Source: Clostridiaceae bacterium UBA5444 (lineage in GTDB: Bacteria; Bacillota; Clostridia; Clostridiales; Oxobacteraceae). From it: a stretch of 14,326 bases of DNA. Shown piece after piece: positions 1 through 6,701 of the stretch (the stretch's first letter is position 1; each line of letters starts with the position of its first letter). Both the position numbers and the translations under genes were made by a program. A model generated the notes under the pieces. The model ran no database searches and was not told where the DNA came from. It worked only from the letters and a program-made list of their open reading frames with translations. The stretch covers positions 73,494-87,819 of the forward strand of contig DIRE01000068.1 in assembly GCA_002426575.1 (NCBI GenBank), in the 5' to 3' direction.

Positions 1-50
1 CTCCACCTCTCTTGATAAGAGCAAATTCCAAAATTAAGTTGTTAAAAATG

Positions 51-79
51 ATTTTAAAGCAATATATATATTATGTCAA
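51..79 (-). promoter_or_regulatory. Divergent sigma-A promoter, reading out of the window's left edge
   Basis: On the minus strand, TTGACA (79 to 74) is followed by a 17-nt spacer and TAAAAT (56 to 51). This is a perfect -35 and a five-of-six -10. Further down the minus strand, bases 12 to 3 read AGAGAGGTGG, a strong ribosome binding site. Together they imply a gene whose start codon lies just beyond base 1 and which diverges from the TPR gene. Confidence 0.65.
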
Positions 80-134
80 GGGTTAAATTTAAAAATTAAG
101 TATTTTGAAAATTCCATCTTCATATAGACCCTAC

Positions 135-163
135 TTGAAATATTATTGCGTGTGGTAGATAAT
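135..163 (+). promoter_or_regulatory. Putative sigma-A promoter of the TPR gene
   Basis: TTGAAA (135-140), a 17-nt spacer and GATAAT (158-163) each match the sigma-A consensus at five of six positions. They lie about 55 nt upstream of the TPR start codon. The rest of bases 1-219 holds the divergent promoter and no ORF I can support. Confidence 0.5.
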
Positions 164-219
164 AGCCATATAGAAAGAAGTACATAATAATTATAAGCTA
201 AATATGGAGGGTTAAAAAA

Positions 220-1050
220 ATGAAAGGCTTACTAAAGTTTATTGTTCTATTGATTCTTATAGTGATTGCATTTAACATTAGTGTATTAGCAGGTTTTTTA
301 GTGTTACTAGCATGCATAGGCTACTTAGTATACACAAATATAAGTTCTATATATTCTTTTACGGCAAAGGTAAAATATGCAAAGGGTGATTCAAAGGGAG
401 CCCTTGAAAGGTACAAAAAGGCATATGATAAGGGTAAGCTTACCATAAACGGAGAGGTTTCTTATGGGTATATTCTATTAAAATTAGGAGAAATAGAAAA
501 ATCAGAAAAGATACTTAGGGCGGTTACAAAAAAGAATTTAAACCGTGATCAAGAAATGCTTGTTAAGTCTAATATAGCTCTTGTGCTTTGGAAAAAGGGC
601 GATCTTGATGGAGCGATAGATATACTCTATGAGGTATATGATAAATATAAAAACACCACTGTATATGGAAGTCTTGGGTATTTTCTAATACAAAAAGGTG
701 ATTTTAACAAAGCTCTAGAGTTTAACCTAGAGGCATATGACTATAATAATACTGATAATGTAATAGCTGATAACCTTGGTCAGAATTATTATTTTATGGG
801 TGAATATGATAAGGCTGAAGAGGTATACAAAAAGCTGCTTGAAAGATCACCAAGGTTCCCTGAAGCCTATTTTTACTATGGAAATGTGCTTTTTGAAAAG
901 GGTAAAAAAGATGAGGCAATTGAATATATGAAAAAGTCATTAGACTATAACTTCTCAAGCCTAAGCACTACAAGTAAAGAGGATATAGAAAATAGAATTA
1001 AGTATATAGAAAGTACCTGCAGCGAAGACATAAAAAAGGATGAAGAATAA
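220..1050 (+). CDS. Membrane-anchored tetratricopeptide repeat (TPR) protein
   Basis: This is a 276-residue protein. The N-terminus is very hydrophobic (about residues 4-42) and reads as two short membrane spans or a hairpin. The rest, about residues 50-250, is built of TPR-like helical pairs. Typical repeat signatures can be seen, such as a G-D-x-x-x-A-L-x-x-Y unit near residue 57, GDLDGAID and GDFNKALEFN in the middle, and GEYDKAEEVYKKLLERSPRFPEAY towards the C-terminus. TPRs are protein-protein interaction scaffolds, so this is probably a membrane-tethered adaptor with its repeats in the cytoplasm; the orientation is inferred. The start follows a clear GGAGGG site. It is monocistronic, with its own promoter and a terminator directly after the stop. 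No specific function can be assigned. Confidence 0.88.
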   Translation: MKGLLKFIVLLILIVIAFNISVLAGFLVLLACIGYLVYTNISSIYSFTAKVKYAKGDSKGALERYKKAYDKGKLTINGEVSYGYILLKLGEIEKSEKILRAVTKKNLNRDQEMLVKSNIALVLWKKGDLDGAIDILYEVYDKYKNTTVYGSLGYFLIQKGDFNKALEFNLEAYDYNNTDNVIADNLGQNYYFMGEYDKAEEVYKKLLERSPRFPEAYFYYGNVLFEKGKKDEAIEYMKKSLDYNFSSLSTTSKEDIENRIKYIESTCSEDIKKDEE

Positions 1051-1051
1051 T

Positions 1052-1102
1052 AAAATGTATAGCATCAATAATTTTTATTTGGTGCTATACATTTTCATTT
1101 TT
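1052..1102 (+). terminator. Intrinsic terminator after the TPR gene
   Basis: AAAATGTATAGCA (1052-1064) pairs perfectly with TGCTATACATTTT (1083-1095), extended inward by one G-U and one C-G pair. A T-rich tract (TTTTCATTTTT) follows. The symmetric A and T ends suggest it could work in both directions. Confidence 0.8.
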
Positions 1103-1119
1103 AAATGCTAAAATATTAA

Positions 1120-1292
1120 CAAATAAATAAATCTCTTTTTAACGGGGATTCTGTTTTAAAGAGAGTAGACAAAAAAACTAATTGTGAGGGCTTTTCCAAG
1201 CAAGAGGGGGTGTATTTTTTATGCCAAAATATAAATATATAATACCTACTTAACTGTATATTATAATAAATCATCTACAAGAGGTGGAAAAA
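1120..1292 (+). promoter_or_regulatory. Structured leader with a possible 10-codon ORF, upstream of the TM1266-family gene
   Basis: This 190-nt gap is not featureless. TCTCTTT (1132-1138) pairs with AAAGAGA (1158-1164), and GCTT/AAGC (1190-1201) forms a small TTCC-loop hairpin. An SD-like GAGGGGGTG (1204-1212) stands 8 nt before an ATG at 1221 that opens a 10-codon ORF (MPKYKYIIPT, stop at 1251-1253). The end of that ORF, AATACCTACTT (1241-1251), is exactly complementary to AAGTAGGTATT (1550-1560), the SD region of the S-component gene. I compared it by eye with FMN, THF, preQ1, TPP and T-box consensus features and it fits none. A TATAAT at 1262-1267 without a convincing -35 could be an internal promoter, in which case the upstream elements would not be in that transcript. 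Confidence 0.35.
1221..1253 (+). CDS. Possible 10-residue leader peptide
   Basis: The ATG at 1221 opens a 10-codon ORF, MPKYKYIIPT. It is preceded at 8-nt spacing by GAGGGGGTG, which is at least as good as the SD of many real genes here. If it is translated, ribosomes would cover the AATACCTACTT segment that can pair with the downstream S-component ribosome binding site. Nothing about the peptide itself is recognisable, and an ORF this short can easily occur by chance. Confidence 0.25.
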   Translation: MPKYKYIIPT

Positions 1293-1547
1293 ATGAGCAA
1301 TAAAATAGGAGTCGTAGCCATAGTAGTTGATGACCCAGCTGAGGCTGCAGAAAGAATAAATAGTCTGTTATCCCAATACTCTAATATTGTAGTGGGAAGG
1401 ATGGGAATTCCATATAAAGAAAAGAACATAAGTATAATATCAGTTATTGTTGATGGCTCTACAGATGAAATAAGCGCCCTTACGGGAAAGCTTGGTTCCA
1501 TAAAGGGAGTTAATGTAAAGACAGCTTTTTCAAGCAAAAATTTTTAG
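1293..1547 (+). CDS. TM1266-family protein, putative iron-only hydrogenase system regulator (ACT-like)
   Basis: This is an 84-residue protein with a beta-alpha-beta ACT/ferredoxin-like pattern: an initial hydrophobic strand (IGVVAIVV), a helix carrying AAERINSLLSQY, then the family's best mark, the NIVVGRMGIPYKEKNISIISVIVDGSTDEI core, and a C-terminal GSIKGVNVKTAF strand. This matches the small TM1266 family, named for its association with [FeFe]-hydrogenase maturation genes. Its biochemical role is not established and it has no DNA-binding domain of its own. The preferred start is ATG 1293; an in-frame GTG at 1284 lies inside the ribosome binding site (GAGGTGG, 1281-1287) and is rejected. 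It is followed 17 nt later by an ECF S component, probably in one transcript. No hydrogenase or maturase gene is in the window. Confidence 0.8.
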   Translation: MSNKIGVVAIVVDDPAEAAERINSLLSQYSNIVVGRMGIPYKEKNISIISVIVDGSTDEISALTGKLGSIKGVNVKTAFSSKNF

Positions 1548-1564
1548 GAAAGTAGGTATTGTTT

Positions 1565-2113
1565 ATGGAAAGTACTAGTAATACAAAGAAACTCACAAGG
1601 GCAAGTATGCTCTTAATATTTGCTTTTATTATAATATTCATAGGATCAAGAACTGGCGGTGCAATGTTTAACCAGTTTGTTGTAGGCCCTCTTGTTAATG
1701 CAGTAATACTAACTGCTGTTTTAATTACTGACATGAAACATGGAATACTCGTTGGTATTTTAACTCCTGTACTTGCAGCAATAACAGGACAGTTAAATGC
1801 ACCAATGGTTCCATTTATGCCTTTTATAATGATAGGAAATGCACTACTTGCACTAGTATTTGGACTTATATATAAGAAAAACGAAAAGTTTGGCCAATAT
1901 ATTGGAATTGTACTTGGCTCAGTTTTAAAGGCACTTTTCCTTACACTATCAGCTAAGTATCTAGTTTCTGCATTTAAGATAAATATACCAGAGAAGGTTA
2001 TGCCAAAGCTTTTAGCTGCAATGTCAGCACCTCAGTTATATAGTGCCTTAGCAGGCGGCATTATAGCCTTATTATTCTATAAAGCATACAAAAAATATTA
2101 TTTAAAAGCTTAG
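1565..2113 (+). CDS. ECF-transporter-type substrate-binding (S) component, substrate unknown
   Basis: This is a 182-residue, very hydrophobic protein with about five or six membrane spans, interrupted by short loops (LITDMKHG, YKKNEKFG) and ending in a basic tail. Size, topology and small-residue-rich helices are those of energy-coupling-factor S components, which bind a vitamin, metal or other small molecule and dock on a shared EcfA/A'/T motor encoded elsewhere. It lacks the motifs I would expect of RibU, BioY, ThiT, QueT or TrpP, so I leave the substrate open. ATG 1565 lies 8 nt after GTAGG; an in-frame TTG at 1559 is an alternative that adds two residues. The ribosome binding site region can pair perfectly with the leader at 1241-1251. 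It is co-directional with, and close to, the TM1266-family gene, which suggests a functional link. Confidence 0.72.
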   Translation: MESTSNTKKLTRASMLLIFAFIIIFIGSRTGGAMFNQFVVGPLVNAVILTAVLITDMKHGILVGILTPVLAAITGQLNAPMVPFMPFIMIGNALLALVFGLIYKKNEKFGQYIGIVLGSVLKALFLTLSAKYLVSAFKINIPEKVMPKLLAAMSAPQLYSALAGGIIALLFYKAYKKYYLKA

Positions 2114-2153
2114 TGTTTGCGGTGGCGTTATATTGTATTTATAATTGAAGATC

Positions 2154-2196
2154 AAGGCTCTTTATTTTGAAAGTTTTAAAATAGGGAGCCTTTTTT
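2154..2196 (+). terminator. Intrinsic terminator after the S-component gene
   Basis: AAGGCTC (2154-2160) pairs with GAGCCTT (2186-2192) through a longer interrupted stem that includes ATTTT/AAAAT, followed by a run of six T (2191-2196). It closes the TM1266/S-component unit. Confidence 0.85.
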
Positions 2197-2268
2197 AGTG
2201 CTCAAATATAAATAGTTAATATATATTAATTTTGGCAATGATAGTATAATGGCAAATTATGTGATAAA

Positions 2269-2423
2269 ATGAATTCGAATAGTTTATTAAGAAGATATGT
2301 GTTAAGTTACGTTACGGGGTGAAAAATGATGGCCACTATATTTTAAAAGTAACAAAACAAAGGGTTGATAAATATAATGAATATATGAATCAATTCATTA
2401 AGAGGGACTCATATGGATTATGA
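2269..2423 (+). pseudogene. Two overlapping mini-ORFs, possibly one frame-disrupted small gene
   Basis: The first ORF, ATG 2269 to TGA 2320-2322, encodes 17 residues (MNSNSLLRRYVLSYVTG). The second opens with GTG 2319, overlapping that stop as GTGA, and runs 34 codons to TGA 2421-2423, overlapping the kinase-like gene by 11 nt. Its product is strongly charged and looks helical (for example ILKVTKQRVDKYNEYMNQF). The junction is a run of four G (2316-2319), so a single -1 slip or one base change joins both parts into a protein of about 51 residues. The first ATG has no SD; ACGGG lies almost against the GTG. It could be a decayed gene, a real frameshift or chance. The rest of 2114-2412 holds the terminator, a TATAAT at 2245-2250 without a clear -35, and nothing else I can support. 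Confidence 0.25.
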
Positions 2424-2964
2424 AAAATTTGATATAGACTTAAGGGACTGCCTATTTTTGGGAGAAGGACACAATGGGATAGTATATCGCCTTCCTGATG
2501 GAAATGTTATTAAGATATTTAAGGCAGAAAAACATTGCAGGAGAGAATACTCTATTTTAAAAAAAGTGGAGGGAAGCAGACATTTTCCCAAAGCATATTC
2601 ATCTTTAGGGAATTATATTATAAGAGAGTATGTTGGAGGAGACTGTTTAAAGGATTACATAAAAGAAAACGGGCTAAGCCATAATATGGCTGTTGGCCTT
2701 ATTAAACTTCTTGATGAATTTGACAGACTAGGGTTTACTAAACTTGATATAAGATGCAGGGACATATATGTATTAGAAGATGGTTTTCTAATGGTAATAG
2801 ATCCTAAATGCTCTTATACAAAATATAGAGATTTTCCCAAACATCTCGCAAAAGGACTTAAAAAACTAGGCGCCCTTGAGGATTTCCTAGAAGTTGCTAA
2901 TACAGAAAAGCCTGAGCTTTATAATGAATGGATATTCAAACTAAAATGTGCAGGCCTAGTATGA
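2413..2964 (+). CDS. Small protein-kinase-fold protein, short and partly degenerate
   Basis: This 183-residue protein keeps the main landmarks of the protein-kinase fold in order: a glycine-rich loop GEGHNGIVY (17-25), the VAIK-type lysine in VIKIF (K34), a helix-C-type glutamate (E45 in RREY), a hinge-like IIREYVGGDCLKDYI, a catalytic-loop aspartate in KLDIRCRDI (D112) and a DFG-equivalent aspartate in VIDPK (D130). The loop is unusual: the HRD histidine is Lys and the metal-binding Asn is Asp117. Length is well below the 250-300 residues of a full Hanks kinase and there is almost no C-lobe after D130. It resembles compact bacterial kinases of the RIO/Kdo-kinase type. The substrate cannot be guessed. 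It has an AAGAGGGA ribosome binding site and its own terminator. No phosphatase or other partner is adjacent. Confidence 0.7.
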   Translation: MDYEKFDIDLRDCLFLGEGHNGIVYRLPDGNVIKIFKAEKHCRREYSILKKVEGSRHFPKAYSSLGNYIIREYVGGDCLKDYIKENGLSHNMAVGLIKLLDEFDRLGFTKLDIRCRDIYVLEDGFLMVIDPKCSYTKYRDFPKHLAKGLKKLGALEDFLEVANTEKPELYNEWIFKLKCAGLV

Positions 2965-2991
2965 AAAAAAGATGCAAAGGCATCTTTTTTT
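2964..2991 (+). terminator. Intrinsic terminator after the kinase-like gene
   Basis: GATGC (2971-2975) pairs with GCATC (2980-2984) around an AAAG loop. It is flanked by seven A on the left and seven T on the right, which lengthen the stem and provide the U-tract. The structure begins at the last base of the stop codon. Confidence 0.88.
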
Positions 2992-3058
2992 ATTGAAAAT
3001 TACTATATGTTAATTAAAAGCAAAATAAAACAAGGTATTAAAAGTATAAATTAATACC

Positions 3059-3087
3059 TCGACATTACATATATGAGATTATATAAT
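3059..3087 (+). promoter_or_regulatory. Sigma-A promoter of the ABC exporter pair
   Basis: TCGACA (3059-3064), a 17-nt spacer and a perfect TATAAT (3082-3087). The position, about 45 nt before the start codon and after the preceding terminator, fits the promoter of the two-gene ABC operon. I saw no obvious operator repeat around it. Confidence 0.65.
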
Positions 3088-3130
3088 ATAATCAGTAATA
3101 GCAATTATTGTTAAATTGGGGGAAGTTGTT

Positions 3131-4858
3131 GTGAGTACAATAGAACGTATGTTAAAAACATTGAGACCTCATAGATTATGGTTAATTATGACAGCCTTTC
3201 TATCCTTGTTAGGCACTGCTCTTAATATAGCTTTTGCTGGTATAACAAAGACTATGACGGACTCTGCAATAAGTAAGGATATTGATATTTTATTTAAGTA
3301 TATACCAATATTTATTGTTCTTTTTATAGTAGATATTTTAGCTAGTATTACTAAAACTTATACATCTGGCAGATATGCAGAGTATAGCCTGTATGACATA
3401 AGACAAAAGACTGCGGAGCATATTATAAAGCTTCCAGTATCTTATATAGATAATCACAAGTCTGGGGATTTAGTTTCAAGGCTTGTAAGCGACATAACGA
3501 TTATTCAAGATTTTCTGCAAAACACATTAAGCAATATACTTTACCTTCCCATATTATTCGTGGCGGCTTTAATATCTTTGCTTATTATAAACTGGAAACT
3601 TGCACTGTTTAGTATAACTTTAATACCACTGTTTATGTTCGTGGCAATGAAGATAAGCAGGCCAGTTGAAAAGCTCACCAAAGAGCAGCAAGAGGAAGTA
3701 TCAAAGGTTAATTCTATAGCTCAGGATTCCCTATCAGGACTTACTGTAATAAAGTCTTTCAACCTTGAAGGGATAATGAAAGAAAGATTTGGAGAATCAG
3801 TAGATTCATCAGTTTCTAAAGGACTTAAAGTATCAAAAGTTAATTCTATACTTGCCCCTTTTGGATTCCTTATGCAGATGATACCATTTATATTAACCTT
3901 TGCATATGGGGGATACCTTGTAATAATTAAAGAAATGACATTTGGATCCCTACTTGCATTTATAAACCTAATGAATTATGTTGCAAACCCCATAAACCAG
4001 TTTCCAAGGCTTTTAAGCTCCTATAGAGGAGCAATGGGTGCATCTTCAAGGATATTTGAGATTTGGGATGCATCCTTAGAGAGAAAAGATGGGGAAGGTT
4101 TTGATATAGATAAAGAAGAAAACGCAGTATCATTTAAAAATGTATGCTTTTCTTATAATGGTGAAACCCAAAATATATTTGAAGGCTTAACCTTTGATAT
4201 TAAAAAGGGAGAGAGAATTGCAATAGTTGGCCAAAGTGGGGCAGGAAAAAGCACTTTGTTAAAGCTTATTACTGAATTTTATGAAGCAAATAGTGGGGAT
4301 ATATCTATATTTGGTCACAATATAAAGTCGTGGAGGCTCAAAGATTTAAGAAACCTCATATCTCAAGTTACACAAGATACCTATCTTTTTCCTGAAAGTA
4401 TAAACCAAAATATTTCCTATGGAAGAGAAGGAGTATCCTTTGATGATGTGGTTGAAGCTGCAAAGGCTGCTGATATACATGATGTAATTATGGATTTTAA
4501 AGATGGGTATGAAACCTTAGCAGGGGAGAGGGGAGCTAAATTATCCGGAGGGCAAAAACAAAGGATTTCAATTGCAAGGGCCCTGCTTAAAGACTCTCCA
4601 CTTTTACTGCTAGATGAGGCCACATCAGCTCTTGATGTTGAAGCTGAAAGAGATGTACAAAATGCATTAGATGAACTTATGTACGGGAGAACAACCATCG
4701 TTATTGCCCACAGGCTATCCACTATAAAAAACGCCGATAGAATAATAGTTATAGATGATGGTAAGGTAGTAGATAGTGGAAGCCATGAGGAACTATTTAA
4801 AAAAGATGGATTATATAAAGAGCTTTATACTAAGCAGTTTGCAGTGGAGGAGGCTTAA
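3131..4858 (+). CDS. ABC exporter half-transporter (permease fused to ATPase), first subunit
   Basis: A 575-residue type-IV ABC exporter half-molecule. Residues from about 12 to 300 form a six-span membrane domain; the rest is the nucleotide-binding domain. Walker A is GQSGAGKST (367-375), the signature LSGGQ (471-475), Walker B LLLLDE with catalytic Glu496, and the switch histidine is H527. All catalytic residues are present, and the Q-loop can be seen in SQVTQDTYLF. Such proteins export lipids, peptides or drugs; the substrate cannot be read from sequence. GTG 3131 is preferred, 5 nt after GGGGGAAG; the in-frame TTG at 3116 overlaps that ribosome binding site. The second half-transporter starts 2 nt after its stop, strongly suggesting a heterodimer. 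Confidence 0.95.
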   Translation: MSTIERMLKTLRPHRLWLIMTAFLSLLGTALNIAFAGITKTMTDSAISKDIDILFKYIPIFIVLFIVDILASITKTYTSGRYAEYSLYDIRQKTAEHIIKLPVSYIDNHKSGDLVSRLVSDITIIQDFLQNTLSNILYLPILFVAALISLLIINWKLALFSITLIPLFMFVAMKISRPVEKLTKEQQEEVSKVNSIAQDSLSGLTVIKSFNLEGIMKERFGESVDSSVSKGLKVSKVNSILAPFGFLMQMIPFILTFAYGGYLVIIKEMTFGSLLAFINLMNYVANPINQFPRLLSSYRGAMGASSRIFEIWDASLERKDGEGFDIDKEENAVSFKNVCFSYNGETQNIFEGLTFDIKKGERIAIVGQSGAGKSTLLKLITEFYEANSGDISIFGHNIKSWRLKDLRNLISQVTQDTYLFPESINQNISYGREGVSFDDVVEAAKAADIHDVIMDFKDGYETLAGERGAKLSGGQKQRISIARALLKDSPLLLLDEATSALDVEAERDVQNALDELMYGRTTIVIAHRLSTIKNADRIIVIDDGKVVDSGSHEELFKKDGLYKELYTKQFAVEEA

Positions 4859-4860
4859 AT

Positions 4861-6600
4861 ATGAGGAAGAATAAAAAGAGCAGCCTATTTAGACTTATGT
4901 CATATATAAGACCTAGGGCGTTTATGTACATCTTTGGGCTTGCAGGCATGAGTATACTTGAGTTTGGATTTAACTTTATTGCAGCCTTAACACTAAAAGG
5001 GGTTACTGATGGGGCCATAAATGGGGATATTAATACTTTAAAAAGCAGTGTAATGCTTATGTCAATATGTTTTGCGGCTTCATGTATATTTGTGCCATTT
5101 ATAATATATGCTTTTGATAGCACAGTAAAAAAGGCTACTGGAGATATAAAAAAGGAACTATTTGAACATATGGAAAAGCTGCCAGCTGAATATATAGAAA
5201 ACAAACATAGTGGAGATATGATATCAAGGCTAAATAGCGATGTACAAGTTGCTGAAAATGCTTATAGCAACCAGATTGTACAATTGTTATCTGCAGTAAT
5301 TGGAGGAATTGGATCTACTATATTTATTTTTTATCTTAATTGGATACTTGCAGTAATTGCAATAGTTACAGGTATTTTAGGCATAATAATAAATTCAATA
5401 TATATAAAACCACTTAAAAAAACCAGCGACAAATCCCAAAGCTCTTTAGCACGTTTAACAGAGAGGATATCTGATTTAATTGCAGGAAACAGCATAATTA
5501 AGATATTCAACTTAGAAGACACCATGTTAGAAAAGTATAAACATGCTAATTGCGATACACTAAAATGGACAATGAAAAGGGTGGTACTTAACTCCTATTT
5601 AAGCGGATTAAATAATCTATTTGGGACAATGTCATTTGGGGTAATAATTGTAGTCGGCAGTGTACTTGCAGTAAAAGATGAGATAACCTTTGGAACATTG
5701 ATTGCAATAACTCAGATGGTGGGAAGTCTTCAGTATATGTTTAGATCTGTAGGAAATTATGTAACCCAGATTCAATCATCCTTAGCAGGTGCAGATAGGA
5801 TATTTGAAATATTAGATATTCCAGCGGAGGATAATCAAGGGTCAATAAAAGAAAATGAAGATATGGTAAATGGAAATACTGCTGTAGAATTTAATGATGT
5901 TTGTTTTTCCTATGGCGACGAGGATATTGTATTAAACAATTTAAATTTTAAAGTCTATAAGAATAAGGTGATTGCCATAGTAGGATCTAGCGGAGGCGGA
6001 AAAAGTACAATATACAAGCTTTTACTAAACTTCTACAAACCAACCTCAGGTGAGATTAAAATATTTGGAAGGCCTATTTTAGATTATAGTAATAAAAAGA
6101 TTAGAGATATGTTTGCCTATGTTCCTCAAGATAACTATCTATTTAGCGGAAGCATAGCTGAAAACATAAGATATGGAAAACCAGGATCTACAATGGACGA
6201 AATAATTAATGCATCAAAAATGTCAGGGGCTCATGAATTCATAGTAAATCTTCCAAAAGGATATGATACAGACGTAGGCGAAAGGGGAGCTTCCCTATCG
6301 GGAGGAGAAAGGCAAAGGATTGCTATTGCCCGTGCTACCCTTAAAGATGCGCCAATACTACTTCTTGATGAGGCCACATCATCTTTAGATTCAGAGTCTG
6401 AAGAAAAGGTACAAAAAGCTCTAGAGACTCTCATGAAAGGCAGGACCACCATGGTTATTGCCCACAGGCTCTCAACTATACAAAATGCTGATAAAATAAT
6501 GGTACTCGAAAATGGAAATGTAACCGAAGAAGGGGATCACGAATCCTTAATTGCCATAGGCAATAGCTACGCAAGACTCTATAATATGCAGTTTAGCTAA
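4861..6600 (+). CDS. ABC exporter half-transporter (permease fused to ATPase), second subunit
   Basis: A 579-residue paralogue of the preceding protein with the same layout: a basic N-terminus, six membrane spans up to about residue 305, then the ATPase domain. Walker A is GSSGGGKST (375-383), the signature LSGGE (479-483), Walker B LLLDE with Glu504, and the switch histidine H535. Many heterodimeric exporters of Firmicutes carry one degenerate ATPase site with the catalytic Glu replaced; here both subunits keep Glu, so two competent sites are predicted, or each could also homodimerise. Its ribosome binding site (GGAGGAGG) lies in the last codons of the upstream gene, which implies coupled translation. 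Substrate is unknown; drug or lipid export is the family default. Confidence 0.95.
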   Translation: MRKNKKSSLFRLMSYIRPRAFMYIFGLAGMSILEFGFNFIAALTLKGVTDGAINGDINTLKSSVMLMSICFAASCIFVPFIIYAFDSTVKKATGDIKKELFEHMEKLPAEYIENKHSGDMISRLNSDVQVAENAYSNQIVQLLSAVIGGIGSTIFIFYLNWILAVIAIVTGILGIIINSIYIKPLKKTSDKSQSSLARLTERISDLIAGNSIIKIFNLEDTMLEKYKHANCDTLKWTMKRVVLNSYLSGLNNLFGTMSFGVIIVVGSVLAVKDEITFGTLIAITQMVGSLQYMFRSVGNYVTQIQSSLAGADRIFEILDIPAEDNQGSIKENEDMVNGNTAVEFNDVCFSYGDEDIVLNNLNFKVYKNKVIAIVGSSGGGKSTIYKLLLNFYKPTSGEIKIFGRPILDYSNKKIRDMFAYVPQDNYLFSGSIAENIRYGKPGSTMDEIINASKMSGAHEFIVNLPKGYDTDVGERGASLSGGERQRIAIARATLKDAPILLLDEATSSLDSESEEKVQKALETLMKGRTTMVIAHRLSTIQNADKIMVLENGNVTEEGDHESLIAIGNSYARLYNMQFS

Positions 6601-6627
6601 AAATCAGGCTTTGGTCTGATTTTTTTC
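6599..6627 (+). terminator. Intrinsic terminator of the ABC operon
   Basis: AAATCAG (6601-6607) pairs with CTGATTT (6616-6622), extended by G-U and C-G pairs around a TTTG loop, and is followed by a run of seven T. It starts at the stop codon of the second ABC gene. Confidence 0.88.
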
Positions 6628-6647
6628 TATGCCTGCATTTGCGTAGA

Positions 6648-6656
6648 TGATATAAT
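6648..6656 (+). promoter_or_regulatory. Extended -10 promoter element before the MutS-like gene
   Basis: TGATATAAT gives a perfect -10 hexamer (6651-6656) with the extended TGn motif at 6648-6650. No good -35 is found at 16-18 nt, which is acceptable for an extended -10 promoter. It lies 45 nt before the start codon and after a terminator, so a promoter is needed here. Confidence 0.45.
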
Positions 6657-6701
6657 ATAAATCGCAGCATATCATAAAGTTAAAAAACAAGGGGGAAGAA
6701 A

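Noticed and set aside
1161..1212. THF or preQ1 riboswitch before the S-component operon
   Set aside because: GAGAGTAGA and ACAAAAAAACTAA resemble fragments of these aptamers, but the other conserved blocks and stems are absent.
1284..1292. GTG start for the TM1266-family gene
   Set aside because: It overlaps the GAGGTGG ribosome binding site that serves ATG 1293.
2231..2250. Sigma-54-type site TTGGCA plus downstream bases
   Set aside because: The spacing and the GC element do not fit the -24/-12 consensus.
3116..3130. TTG start for the first ABC gene
   Set aside because: It would contain the GGGGGAAG ribosome binding site that fits GTG 3131.
4417..4722. Minus-strand ORF opposite the ABC ATPase domain
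   Set aside because: Antisense open frames are common over conserved Ser/Leu-rich ATPase coding sequence; no start signal or protein-like features.
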